Below, one piece after another: positions 21,246 through 34,251 of a DNA stretch of 64,000 bases; positions within the stretch are counted from its first letter, which is position 1, and each line of letters opens with the position of its first letter. The stretch comes from Ctenosaura bakeri. Lineage: Eukaryota; Chordata; Lepidosauria; Squamata; Iguanidae. The notes under the pieces are model-generated. The model was not told the DNA's origin, ran no database searches, and worked only from the letters and a program-made list of their open reading frames with translations. The DNA is taken from positions 434,001 to 498,000 of the forward strand of contig CAOLHI010001014.1 in NCBI GenBank assembly GCA_948474755.1, in the 5' to 3' direction. The position numbers were made by a program, and so were the translations under genes.

Positions 21246-24200
21246 TTCATATACAACTCTCTCTGGCTGGTGTTCCTCAAATGGTTGTAATACTGACAAG
21301 CTGCTGTTTGCTGTCCTGTGAAATGTTTTGAAATAATTCTGAGAACTGGCATATTTTAACAATCCATCTAATATGGAAGGTACCTGAAGCTTTAGGCTTC
21401 AGTCCAATTGTTAGCCCCAACTAGAATGCTGTAGTTCTTTGAATCTGTGAAATTTATGTACATGTTGACTTAGCAGGTTCCATTTGATTCACTAGGTCTA
21501 ATATGAACTAGATGTAAACTTTAGGATTTATTCTAAGAACTCAAGACGAAACAAAAAAAAACAAACCGATTTTTTTCAGGGAGGCTTGTCAAATAGGACA
21601 AAAGATTCCTCCTTGATTGTCTATATTCTTACAAAATTTATTGGATGCAGCATCCAAAGGCAAACATTTTGCATGGATATTTTTCCACTTTTTTTTAAAA
21701 AAATTTACATTACCTTCTTTGAGGGTAACCACAGACAAAACTCACAGAGACTTACCTAGATACACTCTGTACTGAAATTTTATGTGCATTTCAATGGGGC
21801 TCACAGAGGAGATAGTCCTCAATGAGTAATGAGGAAATGAAAAAAAATCCTAAATGTGAATATTGATAAAAACATTCATACTGAAGTGTTCTATGCAGCA
21901 TTTATTTTCATTTTGATTAACGTAAACTATACAAACAATTCTTCCTGCAGACAAGTTGCCTGCAAGAATTTGTCAAATAAGCATCAATGCTGTACTTTCA
22001 GTATAAAGTCAAGGATATATAGTCAGTCAGCTATTGATTAGTGTTGCTTTTATCTACAGTGAGATACAAACCTGTGTAATATAAATTAATTGCCATTACA
22101 AAAGGGGAGGAACTATGTTAGTTAAGTACAAAAATCTGTTAACTTCTATAAATAATGAAAAACAAGAAGCTCAGTAACACAACGCAACACTTCTGTTTAC
22201 AGTATCTGTGTATGTAAGCTGAGCCATGTGGCACATAACAACAGGGAGGGTGTGTGGGAAGAGAAAGATACTGAACACATCTTTAATGTTCAAAAATGCC
22301 AGCACTTCCAAAGATATTAGCACAGGATATAAACATGGAAGCAACACAATGAGCATCTTAGAACTGGTAGACAAAAGGAGCCACGGACAGTTGTAAAGCA
22401 TTAGATGTCTGACAGAAACCTGTCAAAACAGCTGCTGTTGGATACTGATTGATAATGTTTTTATTCTTTCTGCCAAAGTACTGCAGACAGTCACGGGTCT
22501 GAGAAAAAGCCCAATGTGGGGACACATTCACACACAAACACACCCAGAAAGTAATTTAACAGATGTCTTCTTAGAATTTTAATCCCCAGCAACCTTTTAA
22601 AGGTTTTTTTTATCACAAAATTTACTACATAAATTAATTTCATTGATAGTAATTTCCATTCATGAGATTTATTCATCTATATGATGAACGGTCAAGGCGA
22701 AAAGTAAACAAAAACAATTAACAGAGTGGGGATAAGAACTGTATAGCTGCTCACGGAATAAATGCACATCAAGAACACATGAGACAGAACATGTGGCATT
22801 AACTTTTTTTTTTAAATGGCGTGTTCAAAGATATAAAAACTTTACTGATCTGTTGCAATCCAGTTATAACACAAACCCAGCAAAAGAACAATAAAAATGA
22901 AAAGGCTTGTTAAGTCCTCTAGCAGAGGTATTATCATTTCTGATGAAAATCCTTTGATAAATGTATGATTCCTGTGTGTGTTTCAACACAGCTCTTCTAT
23001 CCTGCATCTATACAGATTAAATAATAAGGAAGCTCCACCAAGTTCAATGGACCTTACCGCAAAGTAAGTCTATGTAAAATCACAAGCCCATCCTAATTAG
23101 GTATCACCTCTTGTCACATTTCACACAAGTATACTGGATTAACACCATGAAAAAAATGGAATAACCCCCCCCCAACCCTTTTAAACAGATTGAATCACCT
23201 ACATTGGTAGGCCTTTTTTTATTTTCTTATATGTGTGGTCCTCCATTAGACATGATAAACCAGTTAAAAGCTATCTGTTATTTTCGGCTGCACCTTGCAT
23301 CCTCAATGGTTTAATCCTTCTCTGCCGAAAATAAACTGGAAACCACTTGTGTCAGCAAAAAATAATCATAGCCCACCTAAGATGACCTTAGTTTCTTTAG
23401 ATGGAATCAGGCCACAGGAGATGAACAAAGATGTCTTGGGATCACAGCTATTTTTAAAAACTGAAACTCCAATCTATGAAAGGGGCACTTCAGGATGGGA
23501 ATAGGTAAGAAGTGATGGCAAGAACAACCATCACTTTGGGTCATTTCTGTCCTTTGGGTCATTTCTAGCTCCTCCTCTCTGCAACCATGCTTAAATATCC
23601 TATTTAGTAGGTTCACTGCTACTACTATATCAAGTGGCATTCTTCACAAGGAATTCAAAAGTTAGATGGGAGATTTCTCTATCAAAAATGAAAAGTTCAC
23701 AAACCAAAAGTGCATTATATGCTGAATTTTTTTTTTGATAACCCTACACCCCAACTATCCAAAGCAATCCTAAGTAAATTATAAATTTTTTAAAAAAACA
23801 CCATTTATTTACAAGTGAAAGATAATCACCATTTATCATTGAAAATAACAATAAAAATAAAAAACAGAGCTGCCCACCCCTACCCATAAACAAACTCAAA
23901 GGCAATAATATCATCAGTAGCGCAATATTCTATCACAGGATAGTTCACCCTCTATTTGGTAGATAAATACAATATCCAAGGTACAAATTCAGTTTATGAA
24001 TAGTCATCCATTACTGTGTTATGGCCAATGCTCCAGCATTTTTGAATCTGAAGCAAACTGTGGATTTCAACATTGAATAATGATGGGTAAGAAATATACT
24101 TCTTAGAACTAAGTGGAGTGCTGTCACATACAACAACCACCATAACAAAAAAAAAAATTCTATCAACTGGACAAAAACTACTAAATGTTTAAAACAAATC

Positions 24201-24890
24201 CAAACCCCTGAAAATAGGGGTAGTTAAAAAACAAAGATAGACTATTTGAGTTCAATTAAAAGACACTGACTTTCTTTTTAATAATCATGTGGCCTACGAG
24301 TTCTAGCATAACACTAGTTAAGTAGAATACATCCAGTGATTATTTAAATCTGTGTCTTGTTCTCACTTCAAATATTTTTTACTGAAGTTTAGCCTCCATG
24401 TCATCAACATTTTAAACAATCATCTGCTTAATTTGCTTTTACAAAGGCTATTTGTTTGCATTTAAGAGGCTTCAAATCCATAACAAAATACTGATATGTC
24501 CATTGTATTTGCCTTGCCTTCTGTTACACCAATGGTTTGTCTCTCTAATACAAATTGTTATCAAGGTGTCTGCACTTAATAAGGCTTCTTCTGATTAAGT
24601 TGCATCAAAAATGCATTCCTTGGTTTCAAGATTTACTCTGGTTCTCAGTGACTATAATTTCAAGAGAGCTTTTGGTATCCATTTATAGCTGGTTTTAAGT
24701 TTTGTACATGCAGCAAAATTCCATGTTACATCTCTTCTAATGACAATGCAGAGAAATGGCATACAGTGAGTAGATGGTGCTGGTAAACAAGATGAGCTCC
24801 CCTTTCAGTAGTACAGACAACTTTACTGAAAAGAATCATGAACCTGATTCACGGAATGTATAAACAAGCATTTCAGACTAAATGCAAAAA
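21246..24890. other. Long AT-rich unique stretch
   Basis: No repeat apart from a weak 'tgcatttcaatggggct' fragment near 21790 and homopolymer runs. No frame is convincing. It lies downstream of the candidate minus-strand terminal exon and could include 3' flank or an alternative 3' UTR, but nothing shows this directly. Confidence 0.4.
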
Positions 24891-24996
24891 TATATTTATT
24901 GCAAGCTCTAACACAGTCTTCTTTATACCAAACCATTATTCAGCTGGGAGCAAAACAAACAGATACATTGCTATCTGAGAATCATTCTAGTTTTCT

Positions 24997-25149
24997 TCAC
25001 ATTCTTGAAGGCTCAAGGTCTCTGTCTTCTAGTAAATTTATCAGCAGGCCAAAGCTGTCTTTTACGGCTTCCATGTTGTCCAAGGAACAGGGCTTAAGTA
25101 TCCAGCGCTTTCCTCGTGCGAGTGGTTCAAGTTCCAAATATTTTTTGAT
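24997..25149 (-). CDS. Candidate terminal coding exon, unidentified gene
   Basis: On the minus strand a pyrimidine-rich acceptor ('gctccttcttttctaacaactag') precedes 50 open codons that start IKKYLELEPL and end LEDRDLEPSRM followed by TGA. The stretch holds CpGs unusual for the region ('ctcgcacgaggaaagcgctg'). AATAAA lies at 24895-24900, about 100 bases after the stop, giving a compact 3' UTR. The peptide is charged and helical-looking but I do not recognise it. It joins in phase 0 to the candidate exon at 26713-26829. Another frame is open across part of the same stretch (25062-25285), so chance cannot be excluded. No function is proposed. Confidence 0.3.
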   Translation of the reverse strand: MKKYLELEPLARGKRWILKPCSLDNMEAVKDSFGLLINLLEDRDLEPSRM

Positions 25150-26127
25150 CTAGTTGTTAGAAAAGAAGGAGCAATAACAACAATTAGTTGTGATCCACAC
25201 TTTTTTACAACTGTCATCTTTTCAAAACTTTTAAGTGTTGGAAGTATCTTGGATCTCATTTTTAGAATTACTTCCAAGATGTTCCTGAAATAGAAGTGAG
25301 TGTTTTTATTAATGGTGAATGATATCCACCACCCTATCAATGTATTTAGAAACATGGCATATATGTGTGAAAGACTTATACGTACATGTGACACAGGAAA
25401 AGGCAAATTGTGTTTTCAAAATGCAGGAACAATGAAACAGAATTCCAACAAACACATTTTATAAACAGCATGGTTTCAACTTCAAAGTTTACCTCAACCT
25501 CTGACTAATTATTATTGTTACAGAAAGAGATCTAGTCAAATTCTGAGATCATGGTAACTTCTGGGATGTCCACCTCCTTGAAGATGGGAATGTGAAGTTC
25601 ACACTCCTTATTCTATGCAATCAGATGTTTCTTATGGTTGGAGATTGCTTTTGCTTGCCTTAACAACATCTTTTTCAACATATGCATATCTATCTTGATT
25701 GTTTTCAGAGCTGAAAACTGTGGTGGGTGGTAGATTTAACCAAACCAGATTAACTTTTGGGTGGTGGATTAACCAAGTTCCAATATGCACATCAATTGAA
25801 GTAATGTTAACGACAGTGTTTCTGTACCTTGGATTTCCAAAGCTCAAATCTCTGAAGCACCCTAGTTTGCTAGCAATCATTCTAGATATTTCATTCCACA
25901 TACTTAACCTGAATTTTTAATGTCTTAAGAATGTTACTGTACAAGTCAACATTTGAAATTTTTTAAAAATCCTCTCATTTCACTGCAACTGTTTCACCTG
26001 AGAATCCTTGGAAATCTTTCGAAAAGGATTTTCAGGGGCACAAGAGGGTGCACTGAGAAGAAAAGAACAGAGAATTCCCACTGAATAAGGGTCACTGCAG
26101 TTGTGTTTTATGGGACACAACCAATTA
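25150..26127. other. Possible intron or unique sequence
   Basis: A 90-codon minus-strand frame at 25632-25901 has no recognisable motif or splice sites and is not called. Otherwise nothing recognised. Confidence 0.35.
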
Positions 26128-26241
26128 TACAGAGTAGAGATGGGGAATCTCTGGCTCTCCATATGTTTTATGCTTCAATTCCCAGAAGTCTTGGCCAACA
26201 CAGCCAATAGAACTGTGGGAGCTGTTGCCCAAAACCCTTAA
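26128..26241. repeat. Foldback 'gactacaactcccag' repeat, degraded
   Basis: Reads 'gatggggaatctctggctct', 'ttcaattcccagaagtcttg', 'gtgggagctgttgcc'. It matches the family at 20.2 and 34.1 kb. Confidence 0.45.
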
Positions 26242-26712
26242 AACCAGTTCCCTTGGTTCTATTACAACAAGCATTTACCTGTCAATTTCTGTGTGAAGTA
26301 TTTTTCCCCCACAATATTTGTTCACCCACTTCCCATGAAGGAATCTGAATTGTTTTATAATGACAGGAATACCTGCCATAATTTTTGTATAGCTGAACAT
26401 GGAAGTATGATACTAATATTGGTACATGAATGACACCCTTTAAGCAATATGAAGAACCGCAGGGGCTTGTTTCATCAAATACAATCTGACAACTACATTC
26501 AGAGTGGAAGCCAAAACTGTACAAAAAGATAAAACTCAGTTGCACTGGAGCCACCTGATAACAAAGCCAGCTGGTGAGAAAAATAGCTGAGTAATCTGAG
26601 ATTTTCAACAAACAAATAACATAAAGAATGCCTAGCATACACACACACGCACACACACCACTGACAGACCAATGTTCACTGCCCTACTCACTCTATGGAT
26701 ATCTTTACTTAC
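26242..26712. other. Unique sequence with CA-rich run
   Basis: An impure (CA)n run is at 26638-26659. A minus-strand frame between an AG at 26393 and a GT at 26278 is open, but this happens easily by chance and is not called. Confidence 0.35.
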
Positions 26713-26829
26713 CAAGGTAGGCAGACTACCATCTGGCAACAAGACTACTGAAGTCTCACACATATTAAAGAGTAAAGCTTTTATACAAAGGGCAGGCATT
26801 GCAGAAACAAGCATTACTGTTCTGGGAAG
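26713..26829 (-). CDS. Candidate internal coding exon, unidentified gene
   Basis: A minus-strand block of exactly 39 codons (117 bp) begins LPRTVMLVSAMP and ends LLPDGSLPTL. Upstream is a good acceptor ('gctattttctttttacatgccag') and downstream a consensus donor GTAAGTAAAG. Phase is 0 at both ends, so it would join in frame to the terminal exon at 24997-25149 across an intron of about 1.56 kb. The peptide is not recognised. In 64 kb, open blocks of this size with splice-like flanks do occur by chance. Confidence 0.28.
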
Positions 26830-27671
26830 CTGGCATGTAAAAAGAAAATAGCAGCAATATCAACTACTCTGTTATCAAAATGCAGAATCTGATTTTCAAG
26901 CGCTAGTCAACAACAACTTGTACTAAAAAGCACATCATGTTCCTTAAAGTCCCATTCTTATTAGGCTACAACATAAATCATCATGCTAAATCTATGCTTT
27001 CTTCAATCAGACAACACCCTGCTATACTGACAACCCAGTTCATGGTAGCTGTTGCATTAAGAAAAAAAATTAATAATTTTGCAAAAGTTTTTGATATTGC
27101 CAATTCTAGTAATATTGCCCTCACACAGCTTTAGGGGCAATTGTCTTTCTGATCTCCTATGTTTTCTGTCACTATTATGAACAGAGCCAATGATACTTGC
27201 AAGTCTCCAACAGTCATGTTAAAGGAATCTTCACTGTGCAAGTGGAGGCATCTCCAGCATCTTCACAGGAGAAGACTTGCTCTTCCACAAACAGACAGTC
27301 TCCTTTTGCTTGGGAGAGAGACTGAGGTGCAGCCAAGGCTCTTGCTGGAAGAGATGACTTTGCTGTTTCCTCCTTCCCCTCCTGGCTCTCTCCATGTTGC
27401 CTCTCATGAAGTTCTGGAGGGTTCCCCCAGTAATTTGGAGTAACTTTTTATGGCACATGGGTGTTGCAGGGGAAATAGGGGAAAGGCAAAATTGCCTCCC
27501 CATTTTCCAACCAGCAGGTCCAACCTATAAGATGGATACAGTGATCATCTGGATCCAATCTATATTATATATTTTTTACAAAGCCAATACCAGTATTTTC
27601 AAAACTTCATGCTTTCTTCCTAGGTAATGCCCCCTCACTTTAGAAAACAGTCTCCCCAGTCTGAAATTACT
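26830..27671. other. Unique sequence, no gene called
   Basis: Overlapping frames on both strands at 27159-27503 have no recognisable product. Confidence 0.35.
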
Positions 27672-27757
27672 TAGAATCATAGAATCATGGAATTGGAAGA
27701 GTCCACAACCTTCAAGGCCATCAACTCCAACCCCTGCCACACAAACTCAAAGCAGAG
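27672..27757 (-). mobile_element. CR1 LINE 3' end fragment
   Basis: 'agaatcatagaatcatggaa' followed by 'ggccatcaactccaacccct' is the inverted 3' terminus of CR1, including its characteristic octamer-like end repeats. Confidence 0.8.
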
Positions 27758-27847
27758 TGTACTTTGATACACTCAAATGCTCTGATTAACAGCACATAAT
27801 AAGTATCTACTCAGTGCATTAAAGTTTAAAATGAAAAATAAAAGGAA

Positions 27848-27899
27848 GAATGGAATTACACAAAGAATGGAATTGCACAAAGAATGGAATTACACAAAG
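27848..27899 (+). repeat. 17-bp minisatellite, 3 copies
   Basis: The unit 'aatggaattacacaaag' is repeated three times with one substitution. Confidence 0.9.
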
Positions 27900-28644
27900 T
27901 AGTTTAATTTGTCTCCTTTCATTGCTTTACAGACACTCAGTTATTTCTAAATCGGACCTGGTGATATTCTGTGAAACTTCTTATATCTTGGTCATTTCTC
28001 CTCTGAACTCCCAACATATGAGGCTCCAACTCTATTGGTCAGATTAATGGAATACTTTTTTAAAAAACAGTAGCATAAGACAATAGTGGGTGAGGTGCAG
28101 AGGGATAGATGAGGAAGACTATTAAGCAAAAAGTTTGTCCAGTTTTGCAAAAACAGAGAAAAGGACATGATTTGGTATGGCAAATACCCTTAGAAATGTG
28201 TTGTAACAACATGATCAAAGCCTGCCAAAGTACTAGGATTTCATTTAACCCCTGAAGTGTGGCTATTCCTGCCACTGTGCCAGGTTGTTTGACCAGTGGA
28301 AGATGATTCAAATGTGTGTCAAGCAGCTCCTATTTTATTAACCAAGTGTGTGAAATCACCCCAGCCAGAGAGGCTCTACTGAAACAATTAAAGTTGCCTT
28401 ACTCTGTTTCCCATTTGTTCACCTCTTATAACAATAATACTCATATCTGAGTAGGACACTGACAAATTACATTTCAAAGAAAATTTCAAAAGGAGGATTT
28501 CTGACATGATTTTCATCAGAAGTTTATATGATTTTGATGTCATGTAATCACATAATATCATGCTCAAAATGGACATCTGCACTTCAAACATGGAACAGGA
28601 TTGTATTTTTAATTCTATTACCCTCATCTAGAACCTTATATATG
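27900..28644. other. Unique sequence
   Basis: Nothing recognised; frames on both strands lack motifs. Confidence 0.35.
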
Positions 28645-29095
28645 CACCGGTTGTATCTGCAAACCACTACATGGAGACAACAAGCCCAACACTTGGAGGT
28701 CATAATTCCATCAACGTGAATGATGGAGGCCCTATTGCATCTCCCAATACCTTGTAAAGTTAGCGTGGTGGGTACATGGAATAAGGCCTTCTCTGTTAGT
28801 AGCACCTTCATTGTGGAACACTCTACCCACAGAAGTTAGGTTGACCCCATCTCTCTTAAGTTTCCATTAGGAAGTCAACAGAGTGCTACATTCAGTGTCT
28901 GAATACAGCATTCAGTATCTGAAACTGTTGTTTTAACTGTTTCAGAATGGGATTATAGTATTGTTTAAGACTGCTTTTAGGAGTTTCTAAAGAGTATTTT
29001 AATACATTTTTAAGGATGTTTTTATCTTTGTATTGTTTTAACTGTTTTTTATTTATCACCTTGCAGAAATACTTCAAACATACATATACAACATA
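28645..29095 (+). mobile_element. L2-like LINE 3' part, degraded
   Basis: 28780-28875 translates in two frames to fragments matching the C-terminal end of L2-type reverse transcriptases (NKAFSV in one frame, then PSLWNTLPTEVRLTPSLLSF in the next), so there is a frameshift. It is followed by a T-rich 3' UTR ('ttgtattgttttaactgttt'). Confidence 0.6.
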
Positions 29096-29107
29096 GATAA
29101 CTCATTC

Positions 29108-29235
29108 ATCAGCTTGGATTTCCAGGTGTTGGACTACATTTCCCCAAATCATTGAGAACTGGCAAGGCTTGCTAAGGTTTCTGGTAAACAAAGTATAAAA
29201 ACATCTGGGGATGCAAGTTTGGGAAAACTGGTATA
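29108..29235. repeat. Foldback 'ggactacatttcccc' repeat, degraded
   Basis: Reads 'ccaggtgttggactacattt' ... 'aacatctggggatgcaag' ... 'gaaaactggta'. Same family as 20.2 kb. Confidence 0.45.
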
Positions 29236-31959
29236 GATATTGGAAGGTCTCTCCCTAGAACAAAATTGTATATTCATTTTTAGCTGTTCACACATATACT
29301 ATGCTATCACCACACATGGACATAACAATATGCCAAAATTGTTAAGGTTTTTGGTTTGTTCTTCATGAATTGCCTGCTTGTTGCTGACTACCCTTGTTCC
29401 TTGGGCTGTTTTTGTCAGTGTGCACAGCAGAACTAACCAGAAACTAATGGGAAAGCAAAAGTATCCTATTATCTCTGAATGTGGATTATTGGTTTGTTGC
29501 TCCCCTAAAAAAAAAGTTTGCCATTTGAAATCAAACTCTGGCATTGTTTTGCTCTTCCTGGTCTTGTGTGTGTGTGTTGTGGGGGGAAACAAGCAAGGGT
29601 CCAGGCTTAAAAATAATGGGAGCCTTTTGCTTCCTCAAGAGCACCTGGTAATTTTAGCTGTTCTCAAAAAGAGATGGATTCAAGTAGGTATAACTGGACA
29701 ATGTACAGCAGTGCATACCAAAATAATAATAAGCTAATATTCATCACTCTTCTGTCTTACTGTTATGTCCAAAGACAGCCAATGTGTTATTTGTATAAAT
29801 GCGGAAACACATGCAGATTAAGAAATTATGACAGTTTTGGTTAAATTGCAAACAGATTTTAATTATGAGATACATCAAGTCTAATGGAATGTGAATGGCA
29901 ACACAACAACACAACATTAATTTATTTGTGCCTCAAAATTAAAATTCTTCCCTTATATGCTATTTGCAATATATCAAATACTACAAATATAACTGACAAA
30001 GACAGTCTAGTATTGAACAAACTTAGCTGCGAAATATACTCTTCTCTGAAAAAAGCTAATGAGTCTAACTCCAAACTCACATATCAGAGACAACCAATTA
30101 CCCTGTCTGAAACACAGGCTTGTAAAACTATCAGGTACTTGTAAAATGGTCTGCTACACACGAGTAAGATGTTGTTTAAATGGCTTGTTTGACTAGATGC
30201 ATTCACCATGAAATTGATTCTTTTAAAACCCTGCTTTAAAACTAGATACAAGTTAACTGCACGGGCTGAAATGAGAAAAAAATCTGGCATTATAAAGGGT
30301 GGGCTTCAGGTACGAGTCCAATTTTATGAGGTCGAGGGTTACTTGAATGAGAAACTCATCAACTATGGTCATGTCCCATGTAGGAACTAAGGAAGCAGTA
30401 CATGACTAGACTGGGCTGCTACTTCCACATTGTGCTGCTATTTCTACAGCAAAGGTAAGGTCTAGTGTGAATTTCAGCACAAAGTTCCCATCTGCAGCTA
30501 CAAAACAATCAATCAAACAATTCTTATCTCACCAAACTAGAAACATTTTATAAATGCTACTTACATTGAACATGACATACAAGAGCATAGTTGATCTCTG
30601 TGCATATGCAGCAAAAATTATGCCATTTTGTAATTTAGAGTTGTGCCCTGTGGTTACCTGTAGAACTACACTAGTGCAAGTAAAGTCTAGCACAACTAGC
30701 ACTGAAATACCTAGTATTAAACTAATGGCTGGGAATAGCATAACTTGGAATTATTTCACAAATATGCATAGGTAACTTGAGCCGCTAGTCAACATATACT
30801 GAATAGGGAACAATCCTACCTAACCAATCTGGATACACATGTATCAACTCAGATACATGTTTAACTGGGGATGGAGTATGTGTGATGGTTCAGATGTCAT
30901 TGTAAAGCACATCTTCCTTCATTGGCTGGGACAAAAGGAAGTTGCATGCGAATAAGAATTGAGGCAGGGCACAGACGCTCCACTGAAAATGGACTTTACT
31001 TAAGTATGTGTGTACTTCAATGCAGGAGTACATATCCTGTAAAGGAAAGAAAGGGAGTTTTTAAAATAAGTTTTTTAAAAAATAGTAAGGCAGTGAATGT
31101 GTTCAGCACTAGTTATATTACACAGACCATTCAATAGCTGTCAGTGAGACTTATGCAAAAAACTTCCAGACACTGCTAAATCACAACTGATGTGTGAACT
31201 CGTATCTGAAAAGAATTGCATTTCCCTGATGAGACAGTACAGTTTAAAGGCTGAGAGAATATGGTAACCTCATTATCTGAAAGAGACATGATTCCCACTT
31301 CTTCAAAGAGAGATCTTTATGACCCCTTAGAGGAGTGCTTTGCAGGCTATCAGATGTGGGGGATCAGCACCATTCTGTGCCACAGATCAACATCATATTT
31401 GTGCCATGTTTGTCCTCTCTTGCAACAGTTTTCTTTTCCTTCTTTCCTGGAAAATTATCAGTGACCAGCAGCCAATGGCTCAAGGACTAGCACTGGTCCA
31501 TGGACCCTCACATTGAGCAGCACTACCTTAGAGTAAATGAGATATTTATCATACGTGCCAAGGCTATTGCCTGGAAAATCCCATGGTCAGTTCCTGACCT
31601 AGAATTCACTGAACTCAAGTCTATTGTAAGAAATCACTTGTACAGACTGTCAAGAAACAGGACCAACCATTCAGGAACTGTTGTTGCACTGATTTGGTGC
31701 ACCCACTGTTTAAAAATTCTTATGGTTCCAAAATAACTAGTTTGCTGGTTGAAAAGGGACATATAAATCCAATTTCTTGCTAGTGAAATTCTACTTTCAC
31801 CTCCCCGCTGCAATCTTCTGCACCACTGAGAAACTTACTCTGGAGTGTTTCTTAGGGCTCCAAGAATACCTTTAGTGCCTAAAGGGGACTGCAGGCAGAG
31901 CAATTGCCTTTCTCCAGGTTCTGCTGACAGAAAGACATAAAACCAGCTGTGTCAAAAGA
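29236..31959. other. Long unique stretch, no gene called
   Basis: Mostly AT-rich. A minus-strand block at 30565-30701 is open and ends at a GTAAGT donor, in a phase compatible with the candidate exon at 26713-26829, but its acceptor is weak. It is noted but not called as an exon. Confidence 0.35.
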
Positions 31960-32204
31960 CATCTGATCAGGCCACAATATAACATACCACAGTTACATCC
32001 TATTTGGATTACTGTAATATGCTCTACCTGAGGCTTTCAGATGAAGTTTGGAAACTTCAGCTGGTCCTAAAAGCTGCAGTCAGAATATTAACTGGGGCTG
32101 GATACAGGGAGCACACAATTCTCTTGCTGCAACAGCAACACTGGCTGCCAGGTCATTTCTAGACACAATTCAACATGCTGGTTATGACATATTAAGCCCT
32201 ATAT
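31960..32204 (+). mobile_element. L2-like LINE reverse transcriptase fragment
   Basis: The frame starting near 31996 reads LDYCNMLYLRLSDEVWKLQL, then KAAVRILTGAG and HWLPGHF, ending with in-frame stops. These are landmarks of the thumb/C-terminal part of L2-clade reverse transcriptases. Two stop codons mark it as dead. The unclassified repeat follows directly at 32205 and an L2-like 3' UTR resumes at about 32580, suggesting that the repeat was inserted into or replaced part of this LINE. Confidence 0.75.
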
Positions 32205-32580
32205 CATACTCTCCAATTGTCCTGATTTGGCCGGAACAGTTTCAATGAATCCTCTGTCATCACACCTTCTCAGCTGCTTACAACATGCTCCAGTTTGTTT
32301 CTCCTCCTTCCACTTTGCCCATTTGTTCCCAGCTTACTTAATTGCTGCAGACTGAGTTGAAAGTGCAAAAGAAATTTACACTTAACTCAGCAGAGGGGAG
32401 AGAAGAGGAGAAACAGAATTTTGCCCTGCCCAGTTGGCTCAGGCAAAAGCAGCCTGCTGCTGTCTCCACCAGCTTATCTGCTCTTCCTCATGAATAACAT
32501 TTGTCATCTTGCTCACACTCTGATGTCACTTGGTCACACTTGTTCCAGTTTCCATCTGTGAAATGCTGAAGGGTATATAT
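32205..32580 (+). repeat. Unclassified dispersed repeat, copy 2
   Basis: Aligns with 2270-2622 (see that entry). This copy is somewhat longer at its start ('atactctccaattgtcctg'). Confidence 0.55.
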
Positions 32581-32690
32581 ATTTACTAATGTTTTTGTAT
32601 GTTTTTAATCTGTACTGATTTTAATAATTTGTATGCCACTTTGAGCCTTAGTATTGGAACAAAGGATAGATCATTGTTGTCATCATCATC
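32581..32690 (+). mobile_element. L2-like LINE 3' UTR fragment
   Basis: 'tttttgtatgtttttaatct' followed by 'gtatgccactttgagcctta', the usual tail of reptile L2-like LINEs, with a (TCA)n-like end. Confidence 0.5.
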
Positions 32691-32727
32691 CCTTTCACCA
32701 TTAGAACAACTCTACCCCTAAAATTAC

Positions 32728-32855
32728 TGGGTTGAAATTCAGCAGTAACCATGCTTAGGATAAACTAATTGAAATCAATGGGACTTTAGTTAACCTGAGC
32801 TTGTCCCATTGATTTTTAACAGGTTTCATCTGAGCATAGCTAAATCTGGATCCAA
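32728..32855. repeat. Dispersed 'aaatcaatgggactt' repeat
   Basis: Partly palindromic: 'ttgaaatcaatgggacttta' and 'gcttgtcccattgattttta'. Same family as 17975-18056. Confidence 0.5.
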
Positions 32856-34121
32856 CCCTTAACACTTATTTTTATTCTTGTCCCTTGAAATAAGATGTTT
32901 GTCTCCAGAAAAGCAAGACATCAAGTTAAAAGGAAGCTAATGGGAACAATGATGATGAATAAAATATGTACAATAAAAATGTTTATAAACTAGTTTGGGA
33001 GACACTGCAGCAGCAAACTGTTCTGCCAGCTGGAAAAGTTCAAGATTTGGAGAAGATTCAAATTTCAAGCTCCCTGAACGGCTTGTCTCTGCTGTGCCAC
33101 CAGATTAGCACCCACCAAAAGAGTGCCAGCTACACTGTTTTGTTTTTAAAATAAGACCAGCTGCAGATGGGTTCATGGAATGAGTCTGTCTTCATCTTCT
33201 CTCTCACACCACAGGCAACAAGCCACAGCAGAAGGAATCCCAAAGAGGAAACAAATGTAGTGTTAAGAGAATAACAATAAATGCTGTTTCAGATTACACG
33301 GAGGAGGAGGAGAAGATGCAATAGCAACAGCCATGACAAACAGCAATTTCATTTTAGGTGTGCATACTCCACCACAGTGATTTTTTTTTTTATCAAGTTG
33401 AAAATAAATGTGCAGAGTAATTTTTCTGGCAGCAGATGCCCAAGAAGCTATTTTTAGGATTTCAACGTATCAGCATTGGTCAAAGTACAGAAAAAGTAGG
33501 GGAAATTACTGTATATACCCTGCACTCCCAAGCGAGATAAAGATTCCTGGAGGACTCAAAATCTCACTGTGACAGATCCCCTCTTCTGACTGGCCCTGCA
33601 ATTCCAAATCCGGTAAACACGATGAGACCATCTATTAAAACTTAATAGAAACAGCCAGACACAATTGTGTTTAAAAAACAAAAACAAAAACAACCAGTGA
33701 ATGTTCATTAACACACAATTAGATCAAACATTAACCCCTCAACTAAATAATCATTCATAGCTCCAGTTCTTCTCCTGGCTGACTGCCCTACCTCTATTAC
33801 ATCTTTTCCCTATTGCACTGCCATCTTTTCCCTATCTGCCCTCCATCAGATATAAGCCTCACTTTTGTATCCTTTCTCCCCAGTTCATAGCATTCCCTGG
33901 GCTATGATGGGCTGGCTCCAACAAGCCTTGCCTAAGTATATTTTAGTGGTCCAGTAAAACTATTACCAAAGGTGTTTGGATTGTGCTCATGGACCACAAG
34001 GTTCTGTTTCTTCTTTACTAACCTAAGATCATCTTTGTTCAAGAGGGACTGAGTATCACTGAACTGCGAACACCTGCTGCCTCCAAACTAGGGTCGGTCA
34101 CAGGTTCTTGCACTGACCTTC
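32856..34121. other. Unique sequence; 33280-33480 a weak conserved-element candidate
   Basis: 33280-33480 is repeat-free with CNE-like composition ('agattacacggaggaggagg', 'tttcaacgtatcagcattgg'). No gene seen. Confidence 0.35.
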
Positions 34122-34251
34122 TACAGCAGATGTGAGAAACCTTTAGCCCTCCAATCATTAAGGTCTACAACTCTAATCAGTCCCAGCCAGTATGGCCAAT
34201 ATCAAGGTACTGTGGCAGCTGGAGTATAAAACACCTGGAAGACCAAAAGCA
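34122..34251. repeat. Foldback 'tctacaactctaatca' repeat, degraded
   Basis: Reads 'agaaacctttagccctccaa', 'ctacaactctaatcagtccc', 'ggcagctggagtataaaaca'. Same family as 20.2 kb. Confidence 0.5.

Noticed and set aside
25632..25901. 90-codon minus-strand frame between the candidate exons
   Set aside because: No good splice sites at its edges and no recognisable domain.
30565..30701. Possible additional minus-strand exon with GTAAGT donor
   Set aside because: Acceptor lacks a pyrimidine tract and the peptide is not recognisable; phase match alone is weak evidence.
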